A stretch of DNA of 14,183 nt from DATJPD01 sp036394195 (GCA_036394195.1 DASWFO010000224.1:1-14183); one strand, 5' to 3'. Counted from the stretch's first letter, positions 1 to 7,388 are shown. Program-made: numbers and translations. Notes: a model not told the origin generated them from the letters alone.

Positions 1-50
1 TCCCCATGCTGGCCCGTCGGAAGTAGCCCGCGGCGCCAAACCGACAGATA

Positions 51-935
51 ATGCACCTGATGTTCGAAGGCTTCACTCAAGAAATCGTAAACGTCGCCGG
101 AATTCCGATCCGCCTCCTGCACGGCGGCAGCGGCCCGCCGCTGCTGTTGCTGCACGGCAACCCGCAGACCTTGTTCATGTGGCACAAGGTGGCGCGCGGC
201 CTGGCGCGCGAATTCACGGTCGTAGCCGCAGACTTGCGGGGTTACGGCGACAGCGGCAAGCCGCCGACCGCTCCCGATCACGGGCCCTATTCGAAGCGGG
301 CGATGGCGGCCGACCAGGTGGGGGTCATGGCCCACCTGGGTTTCGAGGAGTTCTTCGTTGCCGGGCACGACCGCGGGGCCCGCGTCGCCTACCGGATGGC
401 GTTCGATCATCCGGAGCGGGTGAAAAAGCTGGCGGTGCTCGACATCGTCCCGACCTTGCATGCGTTCTCGCGGGCCGACGCCAAGTTCGGGCTCGGCTAT
501 TACCACTGGTTCTTCCTCGCCCAGCCTTTCGACCTGCCGGAGCGCCTGATCGCCGCCGATCCCGACTATTTCTGGCGCCGGCACACCACGCGCGGCCCCA
601 AGCCGCCCGACTTCTTCGCCCCCGAGGCGCTCGCGGATTATCTGCGCTGCTTTCGCAACTCCGAGACCATCCACGGCATCTGCGAAGACTATCGCGCGGC
701 GGCCACCATCGATCTCGTTTACGACATCGAGGAGTACGGCAACCGGAAGATCGAGTGCCCGGTGCTGGCGCTGTGGGGCCGCAAGGGTAAGCTCGACAGC
801 TGGTATGATGTGCTCGCGGTGTGGCGCGACTGGGCCCATGACGTCCGTGGCCGCGCCGTCGATTGCGGCCATTATCTGGCCGAGGAGGCGCCCGAGGAGA
901 CCTACCGCGAGCTGCGGGAGTTCTTTGCGGGCTGA
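51..935 (+). CDS. Alpha/beta hydrolase, fluoroacetate (haloacetate) dehalogenase-like
   Basis: A 294-residue alpha/beta hydrolase, about the usual length for haloacetate dehalogenases (near 300). It would cleave the carbon-halogen bond of fluoro- or chloroacetate to give glycolate and halide, in the cytoplasm. An oxyanion-hole HGNPQ motif lies at residues 35-39 and the nucleophile elbow GHDRG at 105-109. By alignment with the studied fluoroacetate dehalogenase of Rhodopseudomonas palustris (Asp110, Arg111, Arg114, Asp134, His155, Trp156, Tyr219, His280), the equivalents here are Asp107, Arg108, Arg111, Asp131, His152, Trp153, Tyr214 and His274. The catalytic triad, both carboxylate-binding arginines and the halide-binding trio are therefore all present. 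The start is the ATG at 51; the ATG at 60 would also keep the whole domain. No signal peptide is seen. The residue match is observed; the substrate is inferred, and the protein could act on another haloacid or be an epoxide hydrolase-like relative. Confidence 0.85.
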   Translation: MHLMFEGFTQEIVNVAGIPIRLLHGGSGPPLLLLHGNPQTLFMWHKVARGLAREFTVVAADLRGYGDSGKPPTAPDHGPYSKRAMAADQVGVMAHLGFEEFFVAGHDRGARVAYRMAFDHPERVKKLAVLDIVPTLHAFSRADAKFGLGYYHWFFLAQPFDLPERLIAADPDYFWRRHTTRGPKPPDFFAPEALADYLRCFRNSETIHGICEDYRAAATIDLVYDIEEYGNRKIECPVLALWGRKGKLDSWYDVLAVWRDWAHDVRGRAVDCGHYLAEEAPEETYRELREFFAG

Positions 936-982
936 GCGGCCAGAGCAGGGCGGAGCAGGGCGGAACGGAACGGGAGGGTGTG

Positions 983-1234
983 ATGGTCCGCGGGCGGGTG
1001 ATGGAGATCATGGAGAACGGGACGACCCGGGGGCGCGGCGACCACGAATTCGTCCAGCTGCCGCAGCCGGGCGACCGCGTCGTCCTCGGCACCGACAGCG
1101 GCGACCTCGAAATGCTGCGCGTGGTGCGGATCAAGCACCTGCCGATGCGAATCCCGCATACGAAGCTCGAGGGCTCGGCTCCCCTCGCCATGGTCTATGT
1201 CGAATGGGCGGAAGAATGGAACGAGAAGGTGTAG
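983..1234 (+). CDS. Conserved-looking 83-residue hypothetical protein
   Basis: I do not recognise this family. The ATG at 983 follows a GGGAGG ribosome site (972-977) and gives an 83-residue product. The frame stays open further upstream, but that part overlaps the preceding gene in another frame and reads as GC-rich shadow. The protein is soluble, with no signal peptide, membrane segment or cysteine. It is rich in short beta-type strands with the hydrophobic/charged alternation of a small barrel: residues near 23-38 (EFVQLPQPGDRVVLG), then LRVVRIKHLP and MVYVEWAEEW near the end. The gene starts 47 bp after the dehalogenase-like gene on the same strand, so co-transcription is plausible. The good ribosome site and compact charged composition argue that it is real. 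No function is assigned. Confidence 0.65.
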   Translation: MVRGRVMEIMENGTTRGRGDHEFVQLPQPGDRVVLGTDSGDLEMLRVVRIKHLPMRIPHTKLEGSAPLAMVYVEWAEEWNEKV

Positions 1235-1297
1235 CACGGTGTTGTCTGCGGAATCGTCGTCCTCATCCAACGCGCCAGGTCAGGCAAGGAGGCAGAG

Positions 1298-2053
1298 ATG
1301 CGGCCGTTTCAAGGCACTCGACGGAATTTTTTGCTCACGGCGCCGGCGCTGATCGGTGTCGCGGCGGCCGATGCCGGCGGGCGTCCGGCCGCGGCGGCGC
1401 TGTTCGGCAAGGATGACAAGACGAACAAGGACAAAGAGGTCGGGCCGACCGAGGACCTGATGCGCGAGCACGGCGTGCTCCGCCGGGCGCTCCTGGTCTA
1501 TCGCGCCAGCGCCCCGAAGCTGCGCCGCGACCCGACCCGGGTCGACCCGCCCGCGCTGCGGCGCGCCGCCGCCCTCTTCAAGACCTTCGGCCACGATTAT
1601 CACGAGAAGAAGCTGGAAGAGGCGCTGCTGTTCCCGGCGCTGCGCAAGGCCGGCGGGCCGGCGGCGGACTACGTCGACGTGCTGATGGCGCAGCACGAGC
1701 GCGGGCGCCAGATCACCGATTACATTCTGACCGTCACCGGCAAGCGCACCATCAGCGTCGGCGACACCGAGCCCCTGGCGCGCGCGTTCGAGGCCATCGC
1801 CCTCATGTATGAGAGCCACACCGCGCACGAGGACACGGTGGTGTTCCCGGCCTGGAAGAACAGCCTGCCCGACCGCGACTATCGCGAGATGGGCGACAAG
1901 TTCGAGGAAATCGAGAAGGCGATGTTCGGCAAGGACGGGTTCGACGACGCGGTGGCCGAGATCGCCGACGTGGAGCAGACCCTCGGCGTTGCCGATCTCG
2001 CCCAGTTCACGGCACCCGAGCCGCCGCGCGTGTCGGTCGCCGCACCGCCCTGA
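1298..2053 (+). CDS. Hemerythrin HHE-domain protein, probably Tat-exported
   Basis: A 251-residue protein whose core matches the hemerythrin/HHE cation-binding fold, a four-helix bundle that holds a di-iron centre for O2, NO or iron handling. Candidate ligands are His58 (MREHG), His99 and His102 with Glu107/Glu108 (HDYHEKKLEEALLFP), His133 (AQHERGR), and His174 and His177 with Glu178 (HTAHEDTVVFP). The two LFP/VFP-type repeats after the metal ligands are typical of the family. The N-terminus has a twin-arginine pattern, TRRNFL at residues 7-12, followed by a weakly hydrophobic Ala-rich stretch, so export folded to the periplasm is likely; the hydrophobic region is short, which lowers certainty. 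A strong AAGGAGG-type ribosome site (1287-1293) fixes the ATG at 1298. The C-terminal tail (about 225-251) is Pro/Ala-rich. The exact role (oxygen sensing, nitrosative stress or iron storage) cannot be read from the sequence. Confidence 0.88.
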   Translation: MRPFQGTRRNFLLTAPALIGVAAADAGGRPAAAALFGKDDKTNKDKEVGPTEDLMREHGVLRRALLVYRASAPKLRRDPTRVDPPALRRAAALFKTFGHDYHEKKLEEALLFPALRKAGGPAADYVDVLMAQHERGRQITDYILTVTGKRTISVGDTEPLARAFEAIALMYESHTAHEDTVVFPAWKNSLPDRDYREMGDKFEEIEKAMFGKDGFDDAVAEIADVEQTLGVADLAQFTAPEPPRVSVAAPP

Positions 2054-2165
2054 GCCGGCCGCCCGTCCGGCGACGGCGCGATCTTGACCGCGGGAATTTC
2101 CGCCACTTCACTGCGGTCTGGCATGTAGGCCGACGGCTGTGATCACCGGCCGAACGAGGCCCGGG

Positions 2166-2960
2166 ATGCGGAGCTTGTCGGCCGGACGTTGCGCCGGTGT
2201 TCTCATATGGGGGATCGCGGTCGTGTTGGCCGGGGCGGCTCCGGCGGTCGCCGCCGAATGCCCCGATGCCGGCGCCGAGATCGCCACCGACCGGCCGGAC
2301 GTGACGAATTCGAGCTTGGTGGTGCCGACCGGGAGCCTGCAGGCCGAGAACGGGATTAATCTCGTGGGCCGCGGCGGCAGCCGGGCGGTGGACGGAACCA
2401 ACACCCGGCTGCGGCTGGGCATCGCCGAGTGCCTGGAGATCCTGTTCGACGCGCCGACCTATTTTGGCCGGCTGCGCGGCGCCCGCGGATCCGGCTTCAG
2501 CGATGCGGCACCGGCCGTCAAGCGCCAGCTGGAGGGCTTGCCCGAGGGCTTCAGCCTGTCGGCAACGGCCGGGCTCGGCCTGCCCACCGGCGACCGGCGG
2601 ATCGCCGGCCGCGGCTATGGGCCGTACCTCCAGTTTCCATGGGCGCAGGCCCTGGCCGGCGGGTGGCGTCTCAGCGGCATGTTCACCGGCACGGTGCGGC
2701 CGAGCGAACCGGCGGACAAGCTGGTCCAGGCGACCTTCGTGATCGAGCGCGAGATCGGGCCGCACGCCGACCTGTTTGTCGAATATGTCGGCGATTATCC
2801 CAACGTCGGCCGCGCCAGCCATCTGATCAACGCCGGTGGCGCCTATCGCGTCACCCGCACCCAGCAGGTCGATTTTCACTTGGGCGGCGGCCTCAACCAC
2901 GCGGCCCCCGGCTATTTCTTCGGGCTCGGTTACTCGATCCGCTTCGACGGCTTGTTCTGA
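2166..2960 (+). CDS. Outer-membrane beta-barrel, transporter/phenol MetA-degradation-like family
   Basis: A 264-residue product. Residues 1-30 form a signal peptide (basic start, hydrophobic GVLIWGIAVVLAG, then APAVAA as a likely cleavage site). The mature protein opens with the TDRPDVTNSS...VPTGSLQAENG pattern (41-63) that marks the transporter family related to MetA-pathway phenol-degradation proteins (Pfam PF13557), and continues with alternating amphipathic strands rich in Gly and aromatics, ending in a C-terminal Phe as outer-membrane barrels often do. It is predicted to sit in the outer membrane; its substrate is unknown. I chose the ATG at 2166, preceded by GAGG (2156-2159), over an in-frame GTG at 2139. 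The last 31 bp overlap the end of the convergent metallophosphoesterase gene. Confidence 0.8.
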   Translation: MRSLSAGRCAGVLIWGIAVVLAGAAPAVAAECPDAGAEIATDRPDVTNSSLVVPTGSLQAENGINLVGRGGSRAVDGTNTRLRLGIAECLEILFDAPTYFGRLRGARGSGFSDAAPAVKRQLEGLPEGFSLSATAGLGLPTGDRRIAGRGYGPYLQFPWAQALAGGWRLSGMFTGTVRPSEPADKLVQATFVIEREIGPHADLFVEYVGDYPNVGRASHLINAGGAYRVTRTQQVDFHLGGGLNHAAPGYFFGLGYSIRFDGLF

Positions 2961-3691
2961 CGCGTCGTTGCGCGGCGGCGGCCGTGCAAGGGAACCGGCC
3001 TCGCCTCTATACCGTGCGAACTGAGCTCGAGGATTGTATAGGTGCCGAGAGATATGTCGTCGCGCGGCGGCAGCGCATCGTCCAGCACGGAGACGTTCAC
3101 GAATTGCGCACCCCTGAACGTCGCTGACTCGAAGCCGTGCCGGTGGCCGAACAGGAACAGCGGCACATCCGGCATGTCTTCGTGGACGCGATATTGTCGT
3201 TCGTGCGTGACCACGATCGTGCGCTTCTGTCCGGCACGAGAGCTTGCGATCACGTCGGCCAGCGACGCCCGGTTCCGCCGCTGGACCTCGCGCGCGTGCC
3301 TCCGTTTCGCGGCGCGATCGGCGGTCTGCCGGCGGGGCCTCAGCTCTTGCTCCATGGCCGCGGCGAGCGGGTTCAAGCCCCAGTGCGCCGGCAGGCCGCT
3401 GAACCCGGCGAACGCCCAGCCGCCGCATTCGACCGATCGCAGATGCAGATGGTGGCAGTTGGGCCCAAACGAGGCGTCGTAGGGCAGCTTCGAATCCCAA
3501 TTCCCGAAGACGTACAGGACCGGACACGCGAACGACGCCAGCAGGCCCAGGATGTCAGGCGCCGCCGTGCTTCCGATATCGCCCGCCACAACGACGGCAT
3601 CGAAGTCGTTGCGCTCGCGGTCGCGGAGCCGGCGAACCGCATCGACGTTGCCGTGAATGTCCGAAACCGCGAGAAGCCTCATGTCTCGCAT
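2930..3691 (-). CDS. Metallophosphoesterase
   Basis: A 253-residue calcineurin-like phosphoesterase with the ordered two-metal motifs: DIHGN (Asp11, His13), GD (Asp38), GNWD (Asn64), VTHE (His163) and GHRH (His183, His185). The usual histidine of GNHD/E is a tryptophan here, as in some YfcE-like members where this position varies. It probably hydrolyses a phosphomono- or diester in the cytoplasm; the substrate is unknown. Residues 114-142 form a strongly basic, probably helical insert (about ten Arg/Lys) between the third and fourth motifs. The ATG at 3691 was chosen; the ATG at 3682, which starts directly at the first beta strand (MRLLAVSD), is equally possible and neither has a strong ribosome site. 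The gene lies downstream of glnA on the same strand but beyond the glnA terminator, so it is probably expressed separately. Confidence 0.87.
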   Translation of the reverse strand: MRDMRLLAVSDIHGNVDAVRRLRDRERNDFDAVVVAGDIGSTAAPDILGLLASFACPVLYVFGNWDSKLPYDASFGPNCHHLHLRSVECGGWAFAGFSGLPAHWGLNPLAAAMEQELRPRRQTADRAAKRRHAREVQRRNRASLADVIASSRAGQKRTIVVTHERQYRVHEDMPDVPLFLFGHRHGFESATFRGAQFVNVSVLDDALPPRDDISLGTYTILELSSHGIEARPVPLHGRRRATTRQNKPSKRIE

Positions 3692-3716
3692 GAAACGGCT
3701 TTGCGGCGGAAAGCTC

Positions 3717-3750
3717 AAACAAAAACCCCCGCCAGTCGCCTGGCGGGGGT
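3717..3750 (-). terminator. Rho-independent terminator of glnA
   Basis: Read on the minus strand, a perfect 10-bp GC stem (CCCCCGCCAG, 3726-3735, against CTGGCGGGGG, 3740-3749; one more A-T pair extends it) closes a four-base loop at 3736-3739. It is followed directly by TTTTTGTTT (3725-3717). It begins about 20 bp after the glnA stop codon, so it ends the glnB-glnA transcript before the metallophosphoesterase gene. Confidence 0.95.
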
Positions 3751-3770
3751 CTGTTGGTCTGACCCTGAGG

Positions 3771-5180
3771 TCAGATGCTGTAATACATCTGGAACTCGAT
3801 CGGGTGCGGCGTGTGCTCGAAGGCGTAGACCTCTTCCCACTTGAGGTCCATGTAGCTGCTGAGGAAGTCGTCGGTGAACACGTCGCCCTGCTTGAGGAAG
3901 GCGTGATCCTTCTCGAGGTTGCCGATGGCCTCGCGCAAGGATCCGCACACCGTCGGCACCTTCTTCAGCTCTTCCGGCGGCAGGTCGTACAGGTTCTTGT
4001 CGATGGCATCGCCGGGATGGATCTTGTTCTTGATGCCGTCGAGGCCGGCCATCAGCATCGCCGCGAACCCGGTGTAGGGATTGCAGCCGGGATCCGGGAA
4101 GCGGACCTCGACGCGCTTGCCCTTCGGGCTGGCGACGTACGGGATGCGGCACGAGGCCGAGCGGTTGCGCGCCGAGTAGGCGAGCAGCACCGGCGCCTCG
4201 AAGCCCGGGATCAGCCGCTTGTAGCTGTTGGTCAGCGGGTTGGTGAAGCAGTTGATCGCCTTGGCGTGCTTGATGATGCCGCCGATGTAGAACAGCGCCG
4301 TCTCCGACAGGTCGGCGTACAGGTTGCCGGCGAACAGCGGCTTGCCCTTCTTCCAGATCGACTGGTGGGTGTGCATGCCCGAGCCGTTGTCGCCCTTGAT
4401 CGGTTTCGGCATGAAGGTGCAGGTCTTGCCGTACTGGTGGGCGACGTTGTGGCAGACATATTTGTAGATCTGCACGCCGTCGGCCGCCTTGACCAGGGTC
4501 GAGAACACGTTGCCGAGCTCGTGCTGCGAGGGCGCCACCTCGTGGTGGTGCTTCTCGATCTTGAGCCCCATGTCCTTCATGACCGTGAGCATCTCGGCGC
4601 GCAGGTCCGAGGCGCCGTCGACCGGCGGCACGGGGAAGTAACCACCCTTGATCGGCGGCCGATGGCCCATGTTGCCGTCCTCGTACTTCTTGTCCGAGAC
4701 GTACGGGCCTTCCTCGCTGTCGATCTCGTACATGCCGACGTTCATGCCGACCTTGTAGCGCACGTCGTCGAACACGAAGAACTCGATCTCGGGCCCGAAA
4801 TACGCGGTGTCGCCGATGCCCGAGCTCTTGAGGAAGCCTTCCGCCTTCTTGGCGATCGAGCGCGGGTCACGGCCGTAGGGTTGACCGGTGCCGGGCTCGT
4901 AGACGTCGCAGAACAGGACCAGGGACGGCTGGGCCGCGAACGGGTCCATGACCGCCGTCTCGGCGTCGGGCATCAGGACCATGTCCGACTCGTTGATGGC
5001 CTTCCAGCCGGCGATCGAGGAGCCGTCGAACATGATGCCGTCGGTGAACGTGTCCTCGTTGATCGTCTCGATGGCGTGGGCCAGGTGCTGCCACTTGCCG
5101 CGCGGGTCGGTGAATCGAAGGTCGACGTATTTGACGTCGTTTTCCTTGATCATCTGCAGAACTTTCTTGGGATCGGACAT
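3771..5180 (-). CDS. glnA: Glutamine synthetase, type I
   Basis: A 469-residue GSI subunit, the same length as the enterobacterial enzyme. It makes glutamine from glutamate, ammonium and ATP as a cytoplasmic dodecamer. Visible signatures are FDGSS (51-55), the metal-site EIEFF (131-135), the HHHEVAPSQHELG stretch (211-223), GMHTH (268-272) and the glutamate/phosphate-site segment RNRSASCRIP (338-347). KNLYDLPPEE contains Tyr398, the tyrosine that GlnE adenylylates in the GSI-beta group, so post-translational control is expected. An AGGA ribosome site (5190-5193) lies nine bases before the ATG. The gene follows glnB by 197 bp on the same strand and ends at a strong terminator. The gap between glnB and glnA is long enough for a second promoter, but I found no convincing one. 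Confidence 0.98.
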   Translation of the reverse strand: MSDPKKVLQMIKENDVKYVDLRFTDPRGKWQHLAHAIETINEDTFTDGIMFDGSSIAGWKAINESDMVLMPDAETAVMDPFAAQPSLVLFCDVYEPGTGQPYGRDPRSIAKKAEGFLKSSGIGDTAYFGPEIEFFVFDDVRYKVGMNVGMYEIDSEEGPYVSDKKYEDGNMGHRPPIKGGYFPVPPVDGASDLRAEMLTVMKDMGLKIEKHHHEVAPSQHELGNVFSTLVKAADGVQIYKYVCHNVAHQYGKTCTFMPKPIKGDNGSGMHTHQSIWKKGKPLFAGNLYADLSETALFYIGGIIKHAKAINCFTNPLTNSYKRLIPGFEAPVLLAYSARNRSASCRIPYVASPKGKRVEVRFPDPGCNPYTGFAAMLMAGLDGIKNKIHPGDAIDKNLYDLPPEELKKVPTVCGSLREAIGNLEKDHAFLKQGDVFTDDFLSSYMDLKWEEVYAFEHTPHPIEFQMYYSI

Positions 5181-5377
5181 GGATCTTGTTCCTGTCTGGT
5201 TGGTTGATGGTGATTTGCGTGAATTGATGGCGGAAAGCGATGGCGGCCGCCGGCCCCCGGACCTCGGTGGACCGGCGCCGGTGCCGGCTCGATGCTGTGG
5301 GCTGCCCCGCTTCCGACTGCTCCTGCCCCTAAGACTTAGCCTTCCGTGAACCTTTCTTCTCGGCCGCGAGCCCCGCT

Positions 5378-5716
5378 TCAGACCGCTTCGACGCCGCGTT
5401 CGCCGGTGCGGATGCGGATCGCTTCTTCGACCGCCGTGACGAAGATTTTGCCGTCGCCGATGCGTCCGGTATGGGCGGCGCGCTGGATCGCCTCGATCGC
5501 GCGCTCGACCAGCGCGTCGTCGAGCACGATCTCGATCTTCACCTTGGGCAGGAAGTCGACGACGTACTCCGCCCCCCGATACAGCTCGGTGTGACCCTTC
5601 TGGCGGCCGAAGCCCTTGGCCTCGACCACCGTGATGCCCGTGAGGCCGACCTCGTGAAGCGCGTCCTTCACCTCGTCGAGCTTGAACGGTTTGATGATGG
5701 CTTCGATTTTTTTCAT
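5378..5716 (-). CDS. glnB: Nitrogen regulatory protein PII
   Basis: A 112-residue PII protein, the standard length. It senses 2-oxoglutarate, ATP/ADP and, through uridylylation by GlnD, glutamine; it then controls GlnE and NtrB. The start MKKIEAIIKPFKLDEVK is typical. The T-loop region GRQKGHTELYRGAEYVVDF (37-55) carries the uridylylated Tyr51, and the B-loop region TGRIGDGKIFV spans 83-93. I chose ATG 5716 because the family always starts here; the reading frame stays open upstream into the promoter region. The ribosome site is modest (AAGGGA, 12 bases upstream). Linkage to glnA in a glnB-glnA order points to GlnB rather than GlnK. A sigma-54 promoter and NtrC-type site lie upstream. Confidence 0.97.
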   Translation of the reverse strand: MKKIEAIIKPFKLDEVKDALHEVGLTGITVVEAKGFGRQKGHTELYRGAEYVVDFLPKVKIEIVLDDALVERAIEAIQRAAHTGRIGDGKIFVTAVEEAIRIRTGERGVEAV

Positions 5717-5856
5717 ACGCCGATTTGATCCCTTGGGTTTGCCGCCGCGGCGGGTCCGATCAGGGTGCGAGACCGGGGCGAACGACCGGGTGATGACCCG
5801 ATGGTCGACACCCGCGGCGCCGAAGGGATGTCCCCGTGGCATTCCGCTGCTTTGTT

Positions 5857-5872
5857 AGCACGGGCTGTGCCA
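5857..5872 (-). promoter_or_regulatory. Sigma-54 (-24/-12) promoter of glnB-glnA
   Basis: On the minus strand the sequence reads TTGGCACAGCCCGTGCTAA. Against the RpoN consensus TGGCAC-N5-TTGCW, the -24 half is perfect (TGGCAC, 5872-5867) and the -12 half is GTGCT (5861-5857), with the invariant GG and GC at the required spacing. The expected start point is near 5847, leaving an untranslated leader of about 130 bases before glnB. Nitrogen-limited, NtrC-dependent expression follows from known glnB-glnA control in related bacteria. Confidence 0.82.
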
Positions 5873-5961
5873 ATCTCCCCGGCCTGACGGCGCCGAAATC
5901 CGGTTGATTCCGTCGCATCGGCCGGGCTGTCCCGGGTGCCGCGCCGCGATAATATCCATTT

Positions 5962-5978
5962 TGCATATTAAATGTGCA
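5962..5978 (-). promoter_or_regulatory. NtrC-type enhancer site upstream of glnB
   Basis: The minus strand reads TGCACATTTAATATGCA, a 17-bp inverted repeat. It matches the NtrC consensus TGCAC-N7-GTGCA in the whole left half and in four of five bases of the right half; flanking T and A extend it to TTGCA...TGCAA (5961-5979). It is centred about 123 bp upstream of the expected sigma-54 start, the usual enhancer distance. It lies in a short AT-rich patch that stands out from the GC-rich surroundings. Confidence 0.72.
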
Positions 5979-6004
5979 ACAAATCGTCTAAATCGTGGGC
6001 GGAC

Positions 6005-7195
6005 TCACGCCGCCCCTTTCGCCGAGTTAGGGGCCAGGCAGGTGCGGATGCGGCGCATCGCCTCGCGGATGTTCTCGACCGAGTTAGCGTAGGAGAAGCG
6101 CAGATAGCCCTCGCCATTCGACCCGAAGCTGGTCCCGGACAGGGTCGCGACCCCGGCCTCGTCGAGGAGCTTGGCCTCGAGCTGGCGGCTCGTCAGGCGC
6201 GTGCGGGTGATGTTCGGGAACGCGTAGAACGCCCCGCCCGGCTCGATGCACGAGACGCCCGGAACGGCGTTGAGCTCGGCGACGATGACCTTGCGACGCT
6301 CGGCGAACGCCGCGACCATCTGGCGCACGTCGTCCTGCGGCCCTTCGAGGGCGGCGATGCCGGCGAACTGCGCCGACGCGTTCACGCAGGAATGGCAGTT
6401 GATGGCCAGCCGCGTCGCCGGCTCGATCAGTGAGGCCGGCCAGACCGAATAGCCGAGCCGCCAGCCGGTCATCGCATAGGTCTTGCTCCAGCCGTCGAGC
6501 AGGATCAGCCGGTCGCGCAACGCCGGATAGTCCAGCAGCGTCACGTGCTCGCGGCCGTCATAGGTCATCTGGCCGTAGATCTCGTCGCTCATCAGCGTGA
6601 CCTGCGGATGCTTCTCGAGGCCCTTGACCAGCGTCTCGATCTGGGCGCGCGGCACCACGCCGCCGGTCGGGTTGGCCGGGCTGTTGATGATGATGAGGCG
6701 CGTCGCCTTGGTGATCTTGCCCAGCACCTCGTCGGCGTCGAACGCGAAGCCGTTCTTCTCGAGGAGCGGAATGGGAACCGGCGTCGCGCCCGAGAACCTG
6801 ATCACCGATTCGTAGATCGGAAAGCCGGGGTTGGGGTACAGGATCTCGGCGCCCGGCTGGCCGAACATCATGATGGCGAAGAACATCGTCACCTTGCCGC
6901 CGGGGACGATGAGCACGTGGTCCGGGTTGACCTCGGCCTTGAGGCGCCGATGGATGTCGGCCGCCACCGCCTGGCGCAGCGGCAGGATGCCGTTGGCCGG
7001 CGTGTAGCCGTGATGGCCGTCGCGCAGCGCCTTGGCGGCGGCCTCGACGATGTGCGGCGGGGTCAGGAAATCGGGCTGGCCGATGCCGAGATTGATGATA
7101 GAGCGGCCCTGCGCTTCCAGCGCTTTGGCGCGCGCCAGCACCTCGAACGCGGTCTCGGTGCCGAGCAGGCCCATGCGGTCGGCGAGAATGGGCAT
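6005..7195 (-). CDS. PLP-dependent class I/II aminotransferase, aspartate aminotransferase-like
   Basis: A 396-residue fold-type I aminotransferase, of the family's usual length, that would move an amino group between an amino acid and a 2-oxo acid in the cytoplasm. Lys238 in GWSKTYAMTGWRLGY is the Schiff-base lysine. NSPANPTGG (171-179) holds the cofactor-binding Asn175, MSDEIYG (202-208) holds Asp204 and Tyr207, and Arg246 lies in the phosphate-binding segment. Near the C-terminus, YLRFSYANS carries the arginine that binds the substrate carboxylate. The ATG at 7195 was chosen because it follows GGGGAAGGAA closely and opens with the usual MPILADRM start. The gene precedes glnB on the same strand but is separated by a 288-bp regulatory region, so it is probably its own unit. 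Substrate choice (aspartate, alanine or aromatic) cannot be fixed from sequence. Confidence 0.93.
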   Translation of the reverse strand: MPILADRMGLLGTETAFEVLARAKALEAQGRSIINLGIGQPDFLTPPHIVEAAAKALRDGHHGYTPANGILPLRQAVAADIHRRLKAEVNPDHVLIVPGGKVTMFFAIMMFGQPGAEILYPNPGFPIYESVIRFSGATPVPIPLLEKNGFAFDADEVLGKITKATRLIIINSPANPTGGVVPRAQIETLVKGLEKHPQVTLMSDEIYGQMTYDGREHVTLLDYPALRDRLILLDGWSKTYAMTGWRLGYSVWPASLIEPATRLAINCHSCVNASAQFAGIAALEGPQDDVRQMVAAFAERRKVIVAELNAVPGVSCIEPGGAFYAFPNITRTRLTSRQLEAKLLDEAGVATLSGTSFGSNGEGYLRFSYANSVENIREAMRRIRTCLAPNSAKGAA

Positions 7196-7346
7196 ATTCC
7201 TTCCCCTCGTGCCCGTCTTTGCGGGGCGCACTATGCCGAACCGACCTCGCCTTGTCGACCCGGGAAACGCCGCTGCAAAGACCTCGATAAGGGGCCTAAC
7301 GCCGGGCCGGACAAGGCTTTTCCGGCCTTGAGGTTCGGCGGGCCAC

Positions 7347-7375
7347 TTGAGTTTTGAAGACAGGGGGGCTACACC
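7347..7375 (+). promoter_or_regulatory. Candidate sigma-70-type promoter for tRNA-His
   Basis: TTGAGT (7347-7352) and TACACC (7370-7375) are separated by exactly 17 bases, with the expected start about 7 bases before the tRNA gene. Only four and three of six bases match the enteric consensus, so this is a weak positional call. Confidence 0.3.
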
Positions 7376-7388
7376 ACGGGGCCTCGGT

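Noticed and set aside
2007..3527. A 506-codon minus-strand open frame
   Set aside because: It runs through the outer-membrane gene and the metallophosphoesterase in other frames, with Arg/Ala/Gly-rich composition and no recognisable motif.
3771..5180. Cys344 in the RNRSASCRIP segment of glutamine synthetase, where enteric enzymes have Ile
   Set aside because: From memory this cysteine is common in alphaproteobacterial GlnA, so I do not treat it as unusual.
3657..5207. A 516-codon plus-strand open frame covering glnA
   Set aside because: It is antisense to a certain glutamine synthetase gene. Its translation is dominated by Val/Leu/Asp/His/Arg, as expected when GC-rich codons are read on the opposite strand, and it shows no domain.
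5271..5282. Perfect palindrome ACCGGCGCCGGT between glnB and glnA
   Set aside because: A self-complementary GC string of this size is expected by chance in DNA this rich in G+C; no promoter or terminator features accompany it.
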